In this document: piece by piece, positions 25,827 through 35,345 of the stretch
Layout: the number at the start of each line of letters is the position of its first letter
Numbering within the stretch: position 1 is the stretch's first letter
Assembly: GCA_020436835.1 (NCBI GenBank)
Contig: JAGQWZ010000463.1
Coordinates: forward strand, 1 to 63,084
Length of the DNA stretch: 63,084 nt
Reading direction: 5' to 3'
Source of the DNA: Saprospiraceae bacterium
GTDB lineage: Bacteria; Bacteroidota; Bacteroidia; Chitinophagales; Saprospiraceae
Notes under the pieces: generated by a model
Told to the model about the DNA's origin: nothing
Seen by the model: only the letters and a program-made list of their open reading frames with translations
Database searches by the model: none
Position numbers and translations under genes: made by a program

Positions 25827-27887
25827 TTATTGCATGATCACCAATTTTTCTACTGCATTTATTTTTCCTGATTCGAAAGTAATGTAATAATATCCGGGAG
25901 GTACCTGGTCCAGACGCCAGTTAAAATCGGTCTTTCCGGCCAGGTCAATTTTAATCTTTTTTATGATATCCCCACTGGTTGAAATCAATTTAAATTGCAC
26001 CGGTCCCCTGTGATTTTCTCCAATCGATAGAGATACTGTTGAATAGGCAGGATTGGGAAATATCTGTATTGGCGACTCATCCTCTTTCAGGTCATGGAGA
26101 CCGACAGACGTATTATCCAGGATAAATACTCCCCCTCCGTCGGTGCCGGCAAAAAGATCACCTTTTTCATTTCGGTCAAGGCAGGTTACGGTGCTGTTTT
26201 CGAGTCCTTCCGATCGTTTTTCCCAGGTTTTGCCATCATCTAAGGACCGGTAAATTCCATCTTTCAGTGTGCCTGCATAAAGAGACCCATCAATATTTTC
26301 AACGATCTGGTACACTGCCCCGTCAGGACTGACGACCACAGGGTCCCAATTTACCCCCTGGTCCGTGGAACGAAGAATCCCCGGATAGGCTACGGCGATC
26401 AAAGTTCCACTGGAGGAAAGGTTCATCTGAGAAACAGGTGGAGTATTTGGTGCAGACCATTCCCAGCTGGCACCGGCATTTAGAGACCTGAAAATACCGC
26501 GATTTGTACCAGCAAAGAGGGTGTTTTCATCCAGACTATTCATGGAGGTAATGGTGGAATATCGCATTTCCTCGGTACTTATATCTGTCCATGATTTGTC
26601 TTCGATCTCATACCGGTAGAGCCCCTGGTTAAAGGTTCCGGCATATAAAAAGTTGTTTTGATCAACGTGAATGAAGGTGATTTGCAAAGAATCGAGACCC
26701 AGACTGCTCGAAGTGATGTCATGCCCACCTGATAAATCAATCGTTTTTACTCCCAACCCGGTGGCAGCGACTATCTGAGCATTGTATTCTTTCATACTCC
26801 TGCTGGAAAAGGGGATACTGTCGATCATGAATTCAATCCAATTATTTTCCTCCCAGATGAAAGCATTTCTTTGAGTACTGACCAGGAGAAAGTCATCAAT
26901 TGCTATTTCACTCCTGATACTTGCTGCGGTTAATCCATTATTTATCGGTATGAATTCCTCCGTTGATATTTCATGCCATAACCCGTTTCCAAGGGTAGCA
27001 ATAATTAATTCATTTTGCCGGTTGACTAATAGATCTGTAATTAAATAATCTGCAGCTGTCTGAAATAAAATATTTTTTTCCTGAAAGCTGGAATCAAATT
27101 GATACACTACTCCGGAAGTGGTGGAGAGATAAATGTTTTTCGAATTATCGAAGGCAAATGCACTTATATAGTCAGGAATAGTATCCGAAACTTTGTGAAA
27201 TTCCTGGTCAACTCCGGTACTGGTAAAAATCTGATTTTCCCCATTTACAAAAACGATTTGACCACCCTTACTGATCTCCAGTTCAAAAACAGAGATGTCT
27301 TCCGGAATGCCATTTATTGCAGGGTTCCAGGTTTCCCCCTGGTCATCAGAGACGAAAAGACCTCTGGTGGTTCCGGCAAAGATAGCTCCGGTAGGGTGAT
27401 TCTTCAGATACTTGATGTTCATGTTATCTCCCACCTTTACTGATTTCCCGGTTTGGCCATCATCGGACGAAATTTTAATGCTGTTTCCAAAGGTAATGAT
27501 CAGTTCTCCCAACTGGTTGAATATCATTGACCGGACAGCAAAATTGCCGGCAAAGGGAACTGCCTCCCATTTCCCATCTGGAGTTTGCCGAAAAAGGGCA
27601 GGAGATTGCTCATCACCCGAAAATCCGAGATAGACATTGCCATCACTCCCCTCGAGAAAACTCAAGACTTGAAAACGGTTAAAACTTTTTTCTTCAGATT
27701 CCCATTTATTTGCAGCACTCGATTTAGTGAAAATATATTCACTGTTCGCAGCAAACAGGCTACCGTTAGTGCGTTCAAATAGGACTCGAATATCTCCTCC
27801 TTCAGGACCATTTAAGGTCCTCCATTGAGAATATATTTCAGCAATAGAGAGAATGAAAATAAATAGAGTTAATAAAAAATACCGCAT
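25827..27887 (-). CDS. Secreted beta-propeller protein with T9SS C-terminal sorting domain
   Basis: The protein has 686 residues from the ATG at 27887, giving a good signal peptide (MRYFLLTLFIFILSIAEIYS). An upstream start would add 30 non-hydrophobic residues. The body has many BNR/sialidase-like repeats (SDDQGETWNPAI, SLNAGASWEWS, STDQGVNWDPV, SLDDGKTWEKR) that should build one or two beta-propellers. The last 80 residues form a type A T9SS sorting domain (IQIFPNPAYSTVSLSI, LISTSGDIIKK, PPGYYYITFESG, VEKLVIMQ). It is thus exported through the type IX system and released or anchored at the cell surface. No catalytic residue set is evident. Confidence 0.88.
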   Translation of the reverse strand: MRYFLLTLFIFILSIAEIYSQWRTLNGPEGGDIRVLFERTNGSLFAANSEYIFTKSSAANKWESEEKSFNRFQVLSFLEGSDGNVYLGFSGDEQSPALFRQTPDGKWEAVPFAGNFAVRSMIFNQLGELIITFGNSIKISSDDGQTGKSVKVGDNMNIKYLKNHPTGAIFAGTTRGLFVSDDQGETWNPAINGIPEDISVFELEISKGGQIVFVNGENQIFTSTGVDQEFHKVSDTIPDYISAFAFDNSKNIYLSTTSGVVYQFDSSFQEKNILFQTAADYLITDLLVNRQNELIIATLGNGLWHEISTEEFIPINNGLTAASIRSEIAIDDFLLVSTQRNAFIWEENNWIEFMIDSIPFSSRSMKEYNAQIVAATGLGVKTIDLSGGHDITSSSLGLDSLQITFIHVDQNNFLYAGTFNQGLYRYEIEDKSWTDISTEEMRYSTITSMNSLDENTLFAGTNRGIFRSLNAGASWEWSAPNTPPVSQMNLSSSGTLIAVAYPGILRSTDQGVNWDPVVVSPDGAVYQIVENIDGSLYAGTLKDGIYRSLDDGKTWEKRSEGLENSTVTCLDRNEKGDLFAGTDGGGVFILDNTSVGLHDLKEDESPIQIFPNPAYSTVSLSIGENHRGPVQFKLISTSGDIIKKIKIDLAGKTDFNWRLDQVPPGYYYITFESGKINAVEKLVIMQ

Positions 27888-28013
27888 TTCTAAATTTACA
27901 AAAATGCGCCGGCATATGACTAAAGCAAAATGGAGATTGCAGTCAACAACCTCCATTTTGTTTATCTGAAATGGCAACAGCCTCTGGAGTTAGTTAGAGC
28001 CGGTTTTGATGGA

Positions 28014-28514
28014 TCACATTTGCTCGTGTTCATCCGCACTGGGTCCATAGGGTCCTGGAATCGGCACATCAAGTAATCTGAGAAAAACACCCATTTGAGC
28101 CCGGTGATGAACGATCTGTCCGAAAACGATCCGGATAAAATCCAGTTTGGTGGTACGTTGAATAATATGATCTCCTTGTTTGAGCGCCCAGAAATCCTTC
28201 AATTGATCTTCGGAGGCATTGTTTAGAGCGGCAATACCTTTATGAAGGTTCTCCTCAAAGAAATCTAGGATTTCCGATGTCTTGTTGAACGTGGTGGGAA
28301 TGTAGGGATTGTCATTGAAGTCCAGTGCATCTGTATTGAGGACCATCTCGACCCAGTTAGGTAATTCGGCAATATGATTGCTCAAACGTTCAATCGTCAT
28401 GCTTTTTGGGTGTGGTTGCCAATCGTACTTATCATCCGGAATCCTGGACAACATTTTCCGGGTACTGATTGCCTCTGTTTCCATTTCTTTGCTTAAGATT
28501 TCTAGCATTTTCAT
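28014..28514 (-). CDS. DinB-superfamily protein
   Basis: This 166-residue DinB protein differs in subtype from the two near 16-17 kb. The His residues are in LSNHIAELPNW (near residue 47) and IVHHRAQMGVFLRLL (near 135), and the tail VPIPGPYGPSADE is typical of this DinB group. It lies 56 bases downstream of a WYL-domain regulator on the same strand, a common pair in Bacteroidota, so the regulator probably controls it. Function: putative metal-dependent transferase or hydrolase. Confidence 0.9.
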   Translation of the reverse strand: MKMLEILSKEMETEAISTRKMLSRIPDDKYDWQPHPKSMTIERLSNHIAELPNWVEMVLNTDALDFNDNPYIPTTFNKTSEILDFFEENLHKGIAALNNASEDQLKDFWALKQGDHIIQRTTKLDFIRIVFGQIVHHRAQMGVFLRLLDVPIPGPYGPSADEHEQM

Positions 28515-28570
28515 AAAATTTGATTTTTAAATTCTTTCACAAAGAAAGGAGGGAGAGTGTCAACCCTATG

Positions 28571-29533
28571 TCAGGAGGAATTCGCTTTTTTTTGCCTGGC
28601 CAGCATTTTCTCGGTCATCATCAGTACATGGTCGATCAGATGTGACGGCTCGATAATAACAGCATGGTCTGCCATCTTCATAAACCAACGGGCAATTCCG
28701 TAAATGCCGGAAACCATGAACGTCATTTCAACCAGGTCCTCCTTTTCCTCTTCCATCACAAAGCCCTGCCGGTATTTCTCCTCTCTGAGATAGTGTACGA
28801 TTGACTTGTCGATTTGCATAACTACTTTGATCAATCTCTCTTTCTTCCTGATTTTCTCCAGGAAACTCTTGAGCGAAGGATGCCTCTGTTCAAAAGACCG
28901 GGTAGTGGTCCGAATCGTGCGAATACGGTCCAGTCGAAAAGTACGATAGGCCTGACGCAGTTGACAATAGGCGATCAGATACCAGTGTTCATTTGAATAA
29001 TAGACCCCGACAGGTTCAACGTTCCTTTCGCTGATCTCTTGCTTTAAAATGGTACTGTACTTGAGGTGAATGACTTGTTGATCGGTAATTCCCGTCAGGA
29101 GAGATTGTAATATGTTTTGATCTGTGTCTTTAAATGAATTATTCCTGGGTGAGCGAATAGCAATATTTTCATTGAGATCCTCAAGTGCTTCCTTTTCGGA
29201 GGATCTTAGTACGGATTTGATTTTAAACATTGCCGATTCAATTTGTTGACTATTATGGTGATCGGTCAGGGTGGTTACAATCTTCTCCGCGACAAGCAAA
29301 GCCATCGCTTCTTCTCGGGTAAACATAACCGGGGGTAAGCGGTAGCCCTCCATGATCGTATATCCCATACCGGCCTCGCCACTTATGGGAATACCGGCTT
29401 CGGAGAGTGCCCGGATGTCCCGGTAAACGGTGCGCAGCGAAATCTCGAATCGACGGGCGATATCTTCTGCCTTTACTATTTTTTTCGACTGTAAGTGGGT
29501 CATTATTGCCGACAACCGGTCAATTCTGTTCAT
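28571..29533 (-). CDS. HTH/WYL-domain transcriptional regulator
   Basis: This 320-residue regulator has an N-terminal winged helix-turn-helix (MNRIDRLSAIMTHLQSKKIV, then RFEISLRTVYRDIRALSEAGIPI) and a WYL domain near 140-215 (VEPVGVYYSNEHWYLIAYCQLRQ and FRLDRIRTIRTT, shortened here), followed by a WCX-type C-terminal part. WYL domains sense nucleic acid or small ligands. A 16-base perfect palindrome 34 bases upstream of the start is a likely self-operator. A DinB gene follows as part of the same unit. Confidence 0.93.
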   Translation of the reverse strand: MNRIDRLSAIMTHLQSKKIVKAEDIARRFEISLRTVYRDIRALSEAGIPISGEAGMGYTIMEGYRLPPVMFTREEAMALLVAEKIVTTLTDHHNSQQIESAMFKIKSVLRSSEKEALEDLNENIAIRSPRNNSFKDTDQNILQSLLTGITDQQVIHLKYSTILKQEISERNVEPVGVYYSNEHWYLIAYCQLRQAYRTFRLDRIRTIRTTTRSFEQRHPSLKSFLEKIRKKERLIKVVMQIDKSIVHYLREEKYRQGFVMEEEKEDLVEMTFMVSGIYGIARWFMKMADHAVIIEPSHLIDHVLMMTEKMLARQKKANSS

Positions 29534-29567
29534 CTGAAAAATTTAAACTTTAAAACTACGAAACCTG

Positions 29568-29583
29568 AAAAGAAGCTTCTTTT
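29568..29583. promoter_or_regulatory. 16-base perfect palindrome between divergent genes
   Basis: AAAAGAAGCTTCTTTT is fully self-complementary. It lies 35 bases from the start of the WYL regulator (minus strand) and 81 bases before the DUF1080 gene (plus strand), a position suited to an operator for either. Confidence 0.5.
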
Positions 29584-29664
29584 AAATACGTCAGGTTGAT
29601 TATAATCATATATGGTGGATCAATAAACAAATCATTATATTTCGAAGTCAACGCCGATATACAC

Positions 29665-30372
29665 ATGGTTCGCTCGTTCATATACCTGTTTTTCTTTGCT
29701 ATCGGAATCGTCTCATGTCAACCAAACGATTCTTCTATTTCGCTTTTCAATGGTATGGACCTGGATGGTTGGCATAGTGACATACCGGAGCGTGACTCAA
29801 ATGAGTTGGCCGTCGATCCTTTTTTAGTCAGAAAGGGATTATTGGTCAGCCTCGGAACTCCCGGAGGACATTTGATAACCGATGATTCTTACCGGGATTA
29901 TGCGTTGGACGTGGAATATCGTTTTGCGGCCGAGCCGGGAAATTGTGGAGTACTCGTTCATGCCTCAACTCCCCGGATACTCTACGGAATGTTCCCAAAG
30001 TCTATTGAGGTGCAAATGATGCATGAAAATGCCGGCGATTTTTGGTGTATTGGAGAAGATATAAAGGTGGAGGATATGCTCAGCCGCCGGGGACCGGAAG
30101 AAGAATGGGGGGTGACGGAAGGAAAGAAAAGACGAATCCTAAACTTAACCGATGGATCAGAAAACCCGGCAGGGGAGTGGAATCATATGCATATTGAATG
30201 TTTGCAGGACAAAATCAAAGTCTGGGTCAATGGCCAGTTTGTTAATTCCGGATTTGAATGTACCGCCAACCACGGTCAAATTGCGGTCCAGGCAGAAGGC
30301 TCCGAGGTGGAATTCCGAAAAATAGTGCTAAAACCAATATCAATATTGTCTCCGGACGGTCCCTTGACCTAA
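29665..30372 (+). CDS. DUF1080 family lipoprotein (3-keto-disaccharide hydrolase-like)
   Basis: The protein has 235 residues from the ATG at 29665, giving a lipoprotein signal that ends in IGIVSC. The track to an upstream start adds only unrelated residues. The domain shows SLFNGMDLDGWHSD, then GGHLITDDSYRDYALDVEYRF, NCGVLVHAS, SIEVQMMHENAGDFW and GEWNHMHIECLQDKIKVWVNGQFVN, a jelly-roll fold found in DUF1080 proteins, some of which act on 3-keto-glycosides. It is likely anchored in the envelope and involved in sugar handling. The specific sugar is unknown. Confidence 0.88.
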   Translation: MVRSFIYLFFFAIGIVSCQPNDSSISLFNGMDLDGWHSDIPERDSNELAVDPFLVRKGLLVSLGTPGGHLITDDSYRDYALDVEYRFAAEPGNCGVLVHASTPRILYGMFPKSIEVQMMHENAGDFWCIGEDIKVEDMLSRRGPEEEWGVTEGKKRRILNLTDGSENPAGEWNHMHIECLQDKIKVWVNGQFVNSGFECTANHGQIAVQAEGSEVEFRKIVLKPISILSPDGPLT

Positions 30373-30393
30373 AAAACCATTTAGGAATAAGGC

Positions 30394-30840
30394 TCAGGAG
30401 TTGAATGCCTTTTCGAGATCGGCAATGATGATCTTCCGCATCCGCAACATTGCCTGCATCGCCTTATTTGCTTTTTCCCGGTCTGGGGCTCCGATTAATT
30501 CCATCAATTGCCTGGGAACGATCTGCCAGGATAATCCATATTTGTCTTTGCACCAGCTACACATGCTCTCCTCACCGCCGTTAAGGGTAAATTGATCCCA
30601 ATAATAGTCGACTTCTTGTTGATCTTCACATAAGACAAAGAAGGAGATTGCCTCATTAAACTGAAATTGGGGACCGCCGTTTAATGCCATAAAATCCTGA
30701 CCAGATAAATGGAATTCAGTGATCATCGGTGAGGTGGACTTGATACCGGAATCTGGAAAAACCGAAACATAAAATTGCGCGGCTTCATGAGCCTGGTTAT
30801 CGAACCAGAGATAGGGAGTAATTTTTTGCAGGCTGGCCAT
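30394..30840 (-). CDS. VOC-superfamily protein (PhnB-like)
   Basis: The protein has 148 residues from the ATG at 30840. It shows the PhnB/3-demethylubiquinone methyltransferase-like glyoxalase fold: ITPYLWFDNQAHEAAQFYVS, then EFHLSGQDFMALNGGPQF, ISFFVLCEDQQEVDYYWDQF, and SWCKDKYGLSWQIVP. Despite the family name these are not methyltransferases; most have no assigned function. It stands alone and converges on the DUF1080 gene. Confidence 0.9.
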   Translation of the reverse strand: MASLQKITPYLWFDNQAHEAAQFYVSVFPDSGIKSTSPMITEFHLSGQDFMALNGGPQFQFNEAISFFVLCEDQQEVDYYWDQFTLNGGEESMCSWCKDKYGLSWQIVPRQLMELIGAPDREKANKAMQAMLRMRKIIIADLEKAFNS

Positions 30841-30861
30841 AATTGAAGGTTTAATTTCCTC

Positions 30862-30869
30862 CAAAAATA
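30862..30869 (-). promoter_or_regulatory. Candidate minus-7 element for the VOC gene
   Basis: The minus strand reads TATTTTTG here, an exact TAnnTTTG match, 21 bases upstream of the chosen ATG. I see no TTG at the usual distance further upstream, so support is partial. Confidence 0.3.
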
Positions 30870-30980
30870 GGCCTGGGTATTTAAATTATTCCAGTGTGAT
30901 CCCGACGATTGTGAGGGTTTGATCCGTCAGGAGTTATGCTTCTTCTTAATGCTCCGGGCAACAAAAAGATCATAGAAATT

Positions 30981-32354
30981 CTAATCTGAAGGAATTTTCC
31001 AATCGGGTAAATTATCGAAAACCATAACCCAGTCTTCGGAATCCGGAGCTACGACACCAAATGACGGGTCTCCTCCCGCATGTCCGATTCGGATCGCTAC
31101 TCCTGTGCGGGGATTGTACCAATGCATACGCATAGTGTGCCCTGATATTTCCTGCAGATTTAGATAGAAAGTGTGACCGGAAGGAATATACATTAAGTAG
31201 AGACTACCATCAGGAGTTCGGGCAGAACAGATATATTCTCTTTCTCCATAGGTTCCACGACCACGGACGATAATTCTGTCGGTAGTGTCCGGAACTAAAC
31301 TGTGCCAGGGTAAACTGTCGAAAAGTTTAAAGCAATTTGATACGAATTGCATACCGGAAGTATTCATTAAAGGTTGCCATTCTTTGAACCAGTAACACTG
31401 ATTATTCAGCGTTCCCGAACTGAATGAAGTGCCACTACAACCACTGAGCAGGCCATCATACATTTTTCTCCTGATCCACTGGGGGTTTTCATTATCTGCA
31501 TAATGCGGTACATCATGTTCATAGCTCTGGTCAAGTTGTATGATCATCTTACCTTTTTGATATTGGTTGATCTCCATGCGATAATGAGGGCCTCGTTCTC
31601 CCAGGGAAATCTCTTTCCAAACATACAATCCGTCAATATCAATCAGATCACGGTAGATCTCATTATCAGTAGACCAGAATAAACCAGCAGTATTGTCAAA
31701 ATGCCCGGTCCAGAGATGAGATGGTGCGTACTTCTTAATGCCCCAAATGATATTTTTCATCAGGGGTTCATATATTCCATCGGCAGGATGGTCACCACCG
31801 GCTACCCAGGCAATATTTTTTTGTTGCGCATAACGTTGTCCTAAAAATTCACCGTAGACGGCCATTTTATTAGCGGCGTCAGGTTCTTTCTGAAGCTCAT
31901 CCCACCAACCCTGACCGGGGTCAGTATAGTAGCCGAGATAACAAGGTACCAGCAGCACGAAGAACCCTTTGTTTTCGGCCATCTGGAGAAACCGGTCCAC
32001 ATGCATCCAATAGGTCTCATTAGGATTCGAAAAATCCCATTCCTTTTCAAAAGGTGGAATTCCCTGCCAGTAAGGAGGATCACCTCCCATTTGACCGGAG
32101 GCATTGCTGACAATGCTGGTCATGACGGTATTAAATCCGCGGATCTTTACACTATCTAAAAATGCAGATGCTTCGTCTTCCGGCAAAGCCTGGATTAAAC
32201 CCCAGGCAGAGAACTCTTTAATCAGAAATGGTTTTGCATCTGCATCAATCACGTAGCGGCCATTATCACTTAATTGAAGAGGGAATTGACAAAATACCTG
32301 ATCGCAAAAACCCACGAAAAACATGATCAACGAAAAAGACAATAAATTCTTCAT
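30981..32354 (-). CDS. Exported DUF4038 glycoside-hydrolase-like protein (apiosidase-like barrel)
   Basis: This 457-residue protein has a signal peptide (ends near FCDQVFCQ) and a TIM-barrel of the DUF4038/GH140-like type: YVIDADAKPFLIKEFSAWGL, YWMHVDRFLQMAENKGFFVLLVP, NIAWVAGGDHPADG (candidate acid Asp188) and a C-terminal beta domain (YICSARTPDGSLYLMYIPSG). At the place where GH140-like proteins have Glu in a LEPxYE motif it reads LDQSYE, so the expected nucleophile position is Asp. It may act on a different glycoside or be less active. It lies near sulfatase and rhamnosidase genes, away from the second family member at 57.8 kb. Confidence 0.82.
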   Translation of the reverse strand: MKNLLSFSLIMFFVGFCDQVFCQFPLQLSDNGRYVIDADAKPFLIKEFSAWGLIQALPEDEASAFLDSVKIRGFNTVMTSIVSNASGQMGGDPPYWQGIPPFEKEWDFSNPNETYWMHVDRFLQMAENKGFFVLLVPCYLGYYTDPGQGWWDELQKEPDAANKMAVYGEFLGQRYAQQKNIAWVAGGDHPADGIYEPLMKNIIWGIKKYAPSHLWTGHFDNTAGLFWSTDNEIYRDLIDIDGLYVWKEISLGERGPHYRMEINQYQKGKMIIQLDQSYEHDVPHYADNENPQWIRRKMYDGLLSGCSGTSFSSGTLNNQCYWFKEWQPLMNTSGMQFVSNCFKLFDSLPWHSLVPDTTDRIIVRGRGTYGEREYICSARTPDGSLYLMYIPSGHTFYLNLQEISGHTMRMHWYNPRTGVAIRIGHAGGDPSFGVVAPDSEDWVMVFDNLPDWKIPSD

Positions 32355-32417
32355 GCATCAGAAATAACAAAAAATTCGGACAATATTTCTTCTATTTGAA
32401 ATTAGTCAAGAATGAAC

Positions 32418-35345
32418 TTAGGAAGGCTGTGCCACATCCAGTAGTCGTGCCGCTGCTTTAGAAATATTGCAGGTGTCATGCAGTGCTCCTGAAATAAAAA
32501 CCGGACATTTTTTCTTCCAGACCGCCGGCAATTTTTCATCGACAAATGAAAATAAATTGAAATGATCAACCGATGCAAGAGAGACGTAGTCCAGTGAAAT
32601 TGACAATTGCAGAAGTAGTCCCCTTAAAACATCTCTTGTAAGTTGAGTTTCATTTGGATTATGACTCCCACCGTAACTACGCTCTATCTGTAAAACCTGA
32701 CCGGTTTTATCAAGGCTGTATGGATTTAATCTCTGCTCGATTTTACGTTCAACCTCTACTTTACAACTATGACAAATGTCATCCAGAATCATTTCCAGAT
32801 CCTGTAGGAATGCCTTATTCGTATCGATATTTGCACTTCTGAGGTCAATGGCAAATTTGACTTTTTCACTTTTATTCAGGTAATGGACTTCCTGAACGCT
32901 ACAAGATTTAATCCCTTCCCCTCCGCTACTGACCGGCAGCGATAATTTTCCCGCAATATATGCCCTGATTTGTTGCTGAAAATAAAAAGCCTCCTGCTCA
33001 TCTCTGATACCATGCAATCCGATCGTGAGACTGCTGCTGCCGGGGATCACATTCCGGTTGAGTCCGGGCCAGAATTCAACCCCTCCCTGTGACAGGAGAA
33101 TGGAACTGGTGTGTTCACTATTGTAGTCTTCAATAAGTTTTTTGACAAAGTTTATCAGTCTTCCTGCTGCTACTCCGGCATCACGTCTGTTTTCATTACG
33201 AGTTGCTCCGGCATGATCTCTTTCTCCTTCGAGCGTCCATCGCATCCCAATTTCCAGTACCTCGGGCTTGTATTCCGCCGGTTCGGTTAATGAATCAAAA
33301 ATACCCCCGGTAAGCCTCACTTGTTCATACTCATCTTTTTCTAAAATGAGATCTCTCAATCTTACATTGAATTGCAACGCCGCCTCCTCAGCTTTCTTGC
33401 CGGAAAAAATAAAGTCTTCCTGATGGATTCCCATTATGGAATAAACCAGGACGATGGGGACTTTTTTCAAATGCAGAAAATCTCCCTGCTCTATGTGCCT
33501 CTCGTAGCTGTGCGGAGTGAAGAAATAAGTAGGATCGTAACAGCTTTCCGGAGGTAATTGATCTTTTTTTGAAAGGACATTTACAAAGTCAATTTCTCCC
33601 CTTTTTTTACATTTTGCCAGCTCCTTCAACAACACTTCCAGGCGCTCCCGATAGGTTTCACCACCCTGGTTCTGCATCAGGTAAATATCTTCGACTTCGG
33701 AATGACCGGCTACGGCGGCACTGCCCGGCATGGACACTCCCTGTCCGGTAAAAGTCATTTCTTCACCCACAAATACGGATACCATTAATGGATGGTTGAC
33801 CCGGGGATAGACCGTATCCAAATTATAAAAACGTTCCAAATCGGTCATAATATCTGCAACCTCTATTCCGGATAAAACACCCAATCGACCATCATATTTA
33901 CCCGCATCAATGACCGTGTCTATATGAGACCCATGACAAATACTTCGGGAAGTAAGGCTTTTGATCTTTTTAGGGTCTTCACAAAGTTGATCGCAAATAT
34001 CCCGATCGATAAGCAGTCCATGTATATTTCCCACCTGATCAATGAATACGGATAATCCGGCATCATTCATTTGCTTGATGGTTTCCCGGCAGGCAGCAAT
34101 ATATCGTTCATTTAGAGCCTGTGCATCAATTGCACCTTCATCATTTTTACTTATTCTGGCCAGCGTTTCGATTCTTTCTCTGAGTCGAAAACTCAAGCCA
34201 TGCAGGAGGTTTAATCCTCGCTTTTGATTCATGTCTTCGTACAGATTGTTTCCCATCTTCAACCGGTCTTTCAATTCACTCAGGGCAATGGAGGTAGACA
34301 CTATATCGACCAGTTTCTTAAGAGGCTTTAGTTCTATTTCGGCATACCTGGCATCCCCGGCGATGTAGTGACTTAAGTTTTTTTCCTGAGCAAATTCATT
34401 AATTTTCGATACCAGTTGAACCACCCTTTCATCATATTTTTTAATTCTGGCCTTTTTTAATTCCAGTAACCATTCCTCTATCGTATCTCCTACTCCGGTC
34501 AGCTCTTTTTGTTGATGATAGACCATAGCATCTGCGGGAGGGAGATTATTATCGTAAGTCCAGAACGATGGATCACCAATTGTACCTTTTTCAGCATGTG
34601 ACATACTTCTTACCACATAAGCAAAATCCTCCTGGGATAATTCTTCCGGCGGTTGAGAGATATCTAATAGCTGATAATCTTTGTATTGGGATGCGGTTAA
34701 ATATTCTTCAATAAGTTTAAAATGACCAAATAATTGTGCGGTAAAAATGAACGCTTCCGAGCTGTGGAGATAATTTCTCAATTGAGATATTAAAAAGAAT
34801 TCTTCACGATCGAGGGTAGGATCAATGACCAGTTCCCGAACCCGGTTATGTCTGTTGTCCCAGAAAGAGACGATGGGGAAAATATGACTTCTGGCCTGCA
34901 CAAACTGTACGGTTTTATGGTTGCTGACCCGGTAAGATCCCGTGTACATGGTTCCTTTTCTCTTATCAAATCTGATACCTCCTTCTTCCAGCAATTTTTG
35001 CTGGACCGGATTTTCCAATTGAACGTTATGATAAAGGATATTTTCAATGGTGAGCGCATGAGATCTTTTTCTGAAGTTTTTTTCCCTGATCATTTCAGGC
35101 GAAAGATTCCTCTCCATAATCATCCCTCTTTTTACCGCATAAAAAGGAATTCCAAGGTCAACCAATTTTTTAATGATAATGCTGCATTTTTTACTACATC
35201 CATATTCTGAAATACTGTAGGGCAAGGGTGAATAATTCATCACCAATTCCAGTATTTTTTGTTGTTCGGTGTAAAGGGGAAAACCCGTGGAAAGATCTAT
35301 TTCGATATTTAGATCAACCTGGTGCGAAAAGTATGATTGTTGCAT
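32418..35345 (-). CDS. Fusion of a transglutaminase-like cysteine domain and an M20 amidohydrolase
   Basis: The protein has 975 residues from the ATG at 35345. A longer frame to 35597 would overlap the divergent sulfatase gene and adds no conserved sequence. Residues about 45-180 resemble a transglutaminase core: Cys50 fifteen residues before LGIPF, His154 in ARSHIFPIVSF and Asp175 in ELVIDPTL. Residues about 180-400 are helical and unrecognised. From about 410 there is an M20 peptidase of the N-carbamoyl-amino-acid hydrolase/allantoate amidohydrolase type: GSHIDT (474-476), KYDGRLG (Asp485), VFVGEEM (Glu528/529), ERHIEQGDFL (His617), ERDHAGATR (His711) and a late YGGSHNPNE. All metal ligands are present. 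No signal peptide is evident, so it is probably cytoplasmic. The joining of these two domains is not one I recognise. Confidence 0.75.
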   Translation of the reverse strand: MQQSYFSHQVDLNIEIDLSTGFPLYTEQQKILELVMNYSPLPYSISEYGCSKKCSIIIKKLVDLGIPFYAVKRGMIMERNLSPEMIREKNFRKRSHALTIENILYHNVQLENPVQQKLLEEGGIRFDKRKGTMYTGSYRVSNHKTVQFVQARSHIFPIVSFWDNRHNRVRELVIDPTLDREEFFLISQLRNYLHSSEAFIFTAQLFGHFKLIEEYLTASQYKDYQLLDISQPPEELSQEDFAYVVRSMSHAEKGTIGDPSFWTYDNNLPPADAMVYHQQKELTGVGDTIEEWLLELKKARIKKYDERVVQLVSKINEFAQEKNLSHYIAGDARYAEIELKPLKKLVDIVSTSIALSELKDRLKMGNNLYEDMNQKRGLNLLHGLSFRLRERIETLARISKNDEGAIDAQALNERYIAACRETIKQMNDAGLSVFIDQVGNIHGLLIDRDICDQLCEDPKKIKSLTSRSICHGSHIDTVIDAGKYDGRLGVLSGIEVADIMTDLERFYNLDTVYPRVNHPLMVSVFVGEEMTFTGQGVSMPGSAAVAGHSEVEDIYLMQNQGGETYRERLEVLLKELAKCKKRGEIDFVNVLSKKDQLPPESCYDPTYFFTPHSYERHIEQGDFLHLKKVPIVLVYSIMGIHQEDFIFSGKKAEEAALQFNVRLRDLILEKDEYEQVRLTGGIFDSLTEPAEYKPEVLEIGMRWTLEGERDHAGATRNENRRDAGVAAGRLINFVKKLIEDYNSEHTSSILLSQGGVEFWPGLNRNVIPGSSSLTIGLHGIRDEQEAFYFQQQIRAYIAGKLSLPVSSGGEGIKSCSVQEVHYLNKSEKVKFAIDLRSANIDTNKAFLQDLEMILDDICHSCKVEVERKIEQRLNPYSLDKTGQVLQIERSYGGSHNPNETQLTRDVLRGLLLQLSISLDYVSLASVDHFNLFSFVDEKLPAVWKKKCPVFISGALHDTCNISKAAARLLDVAQPS

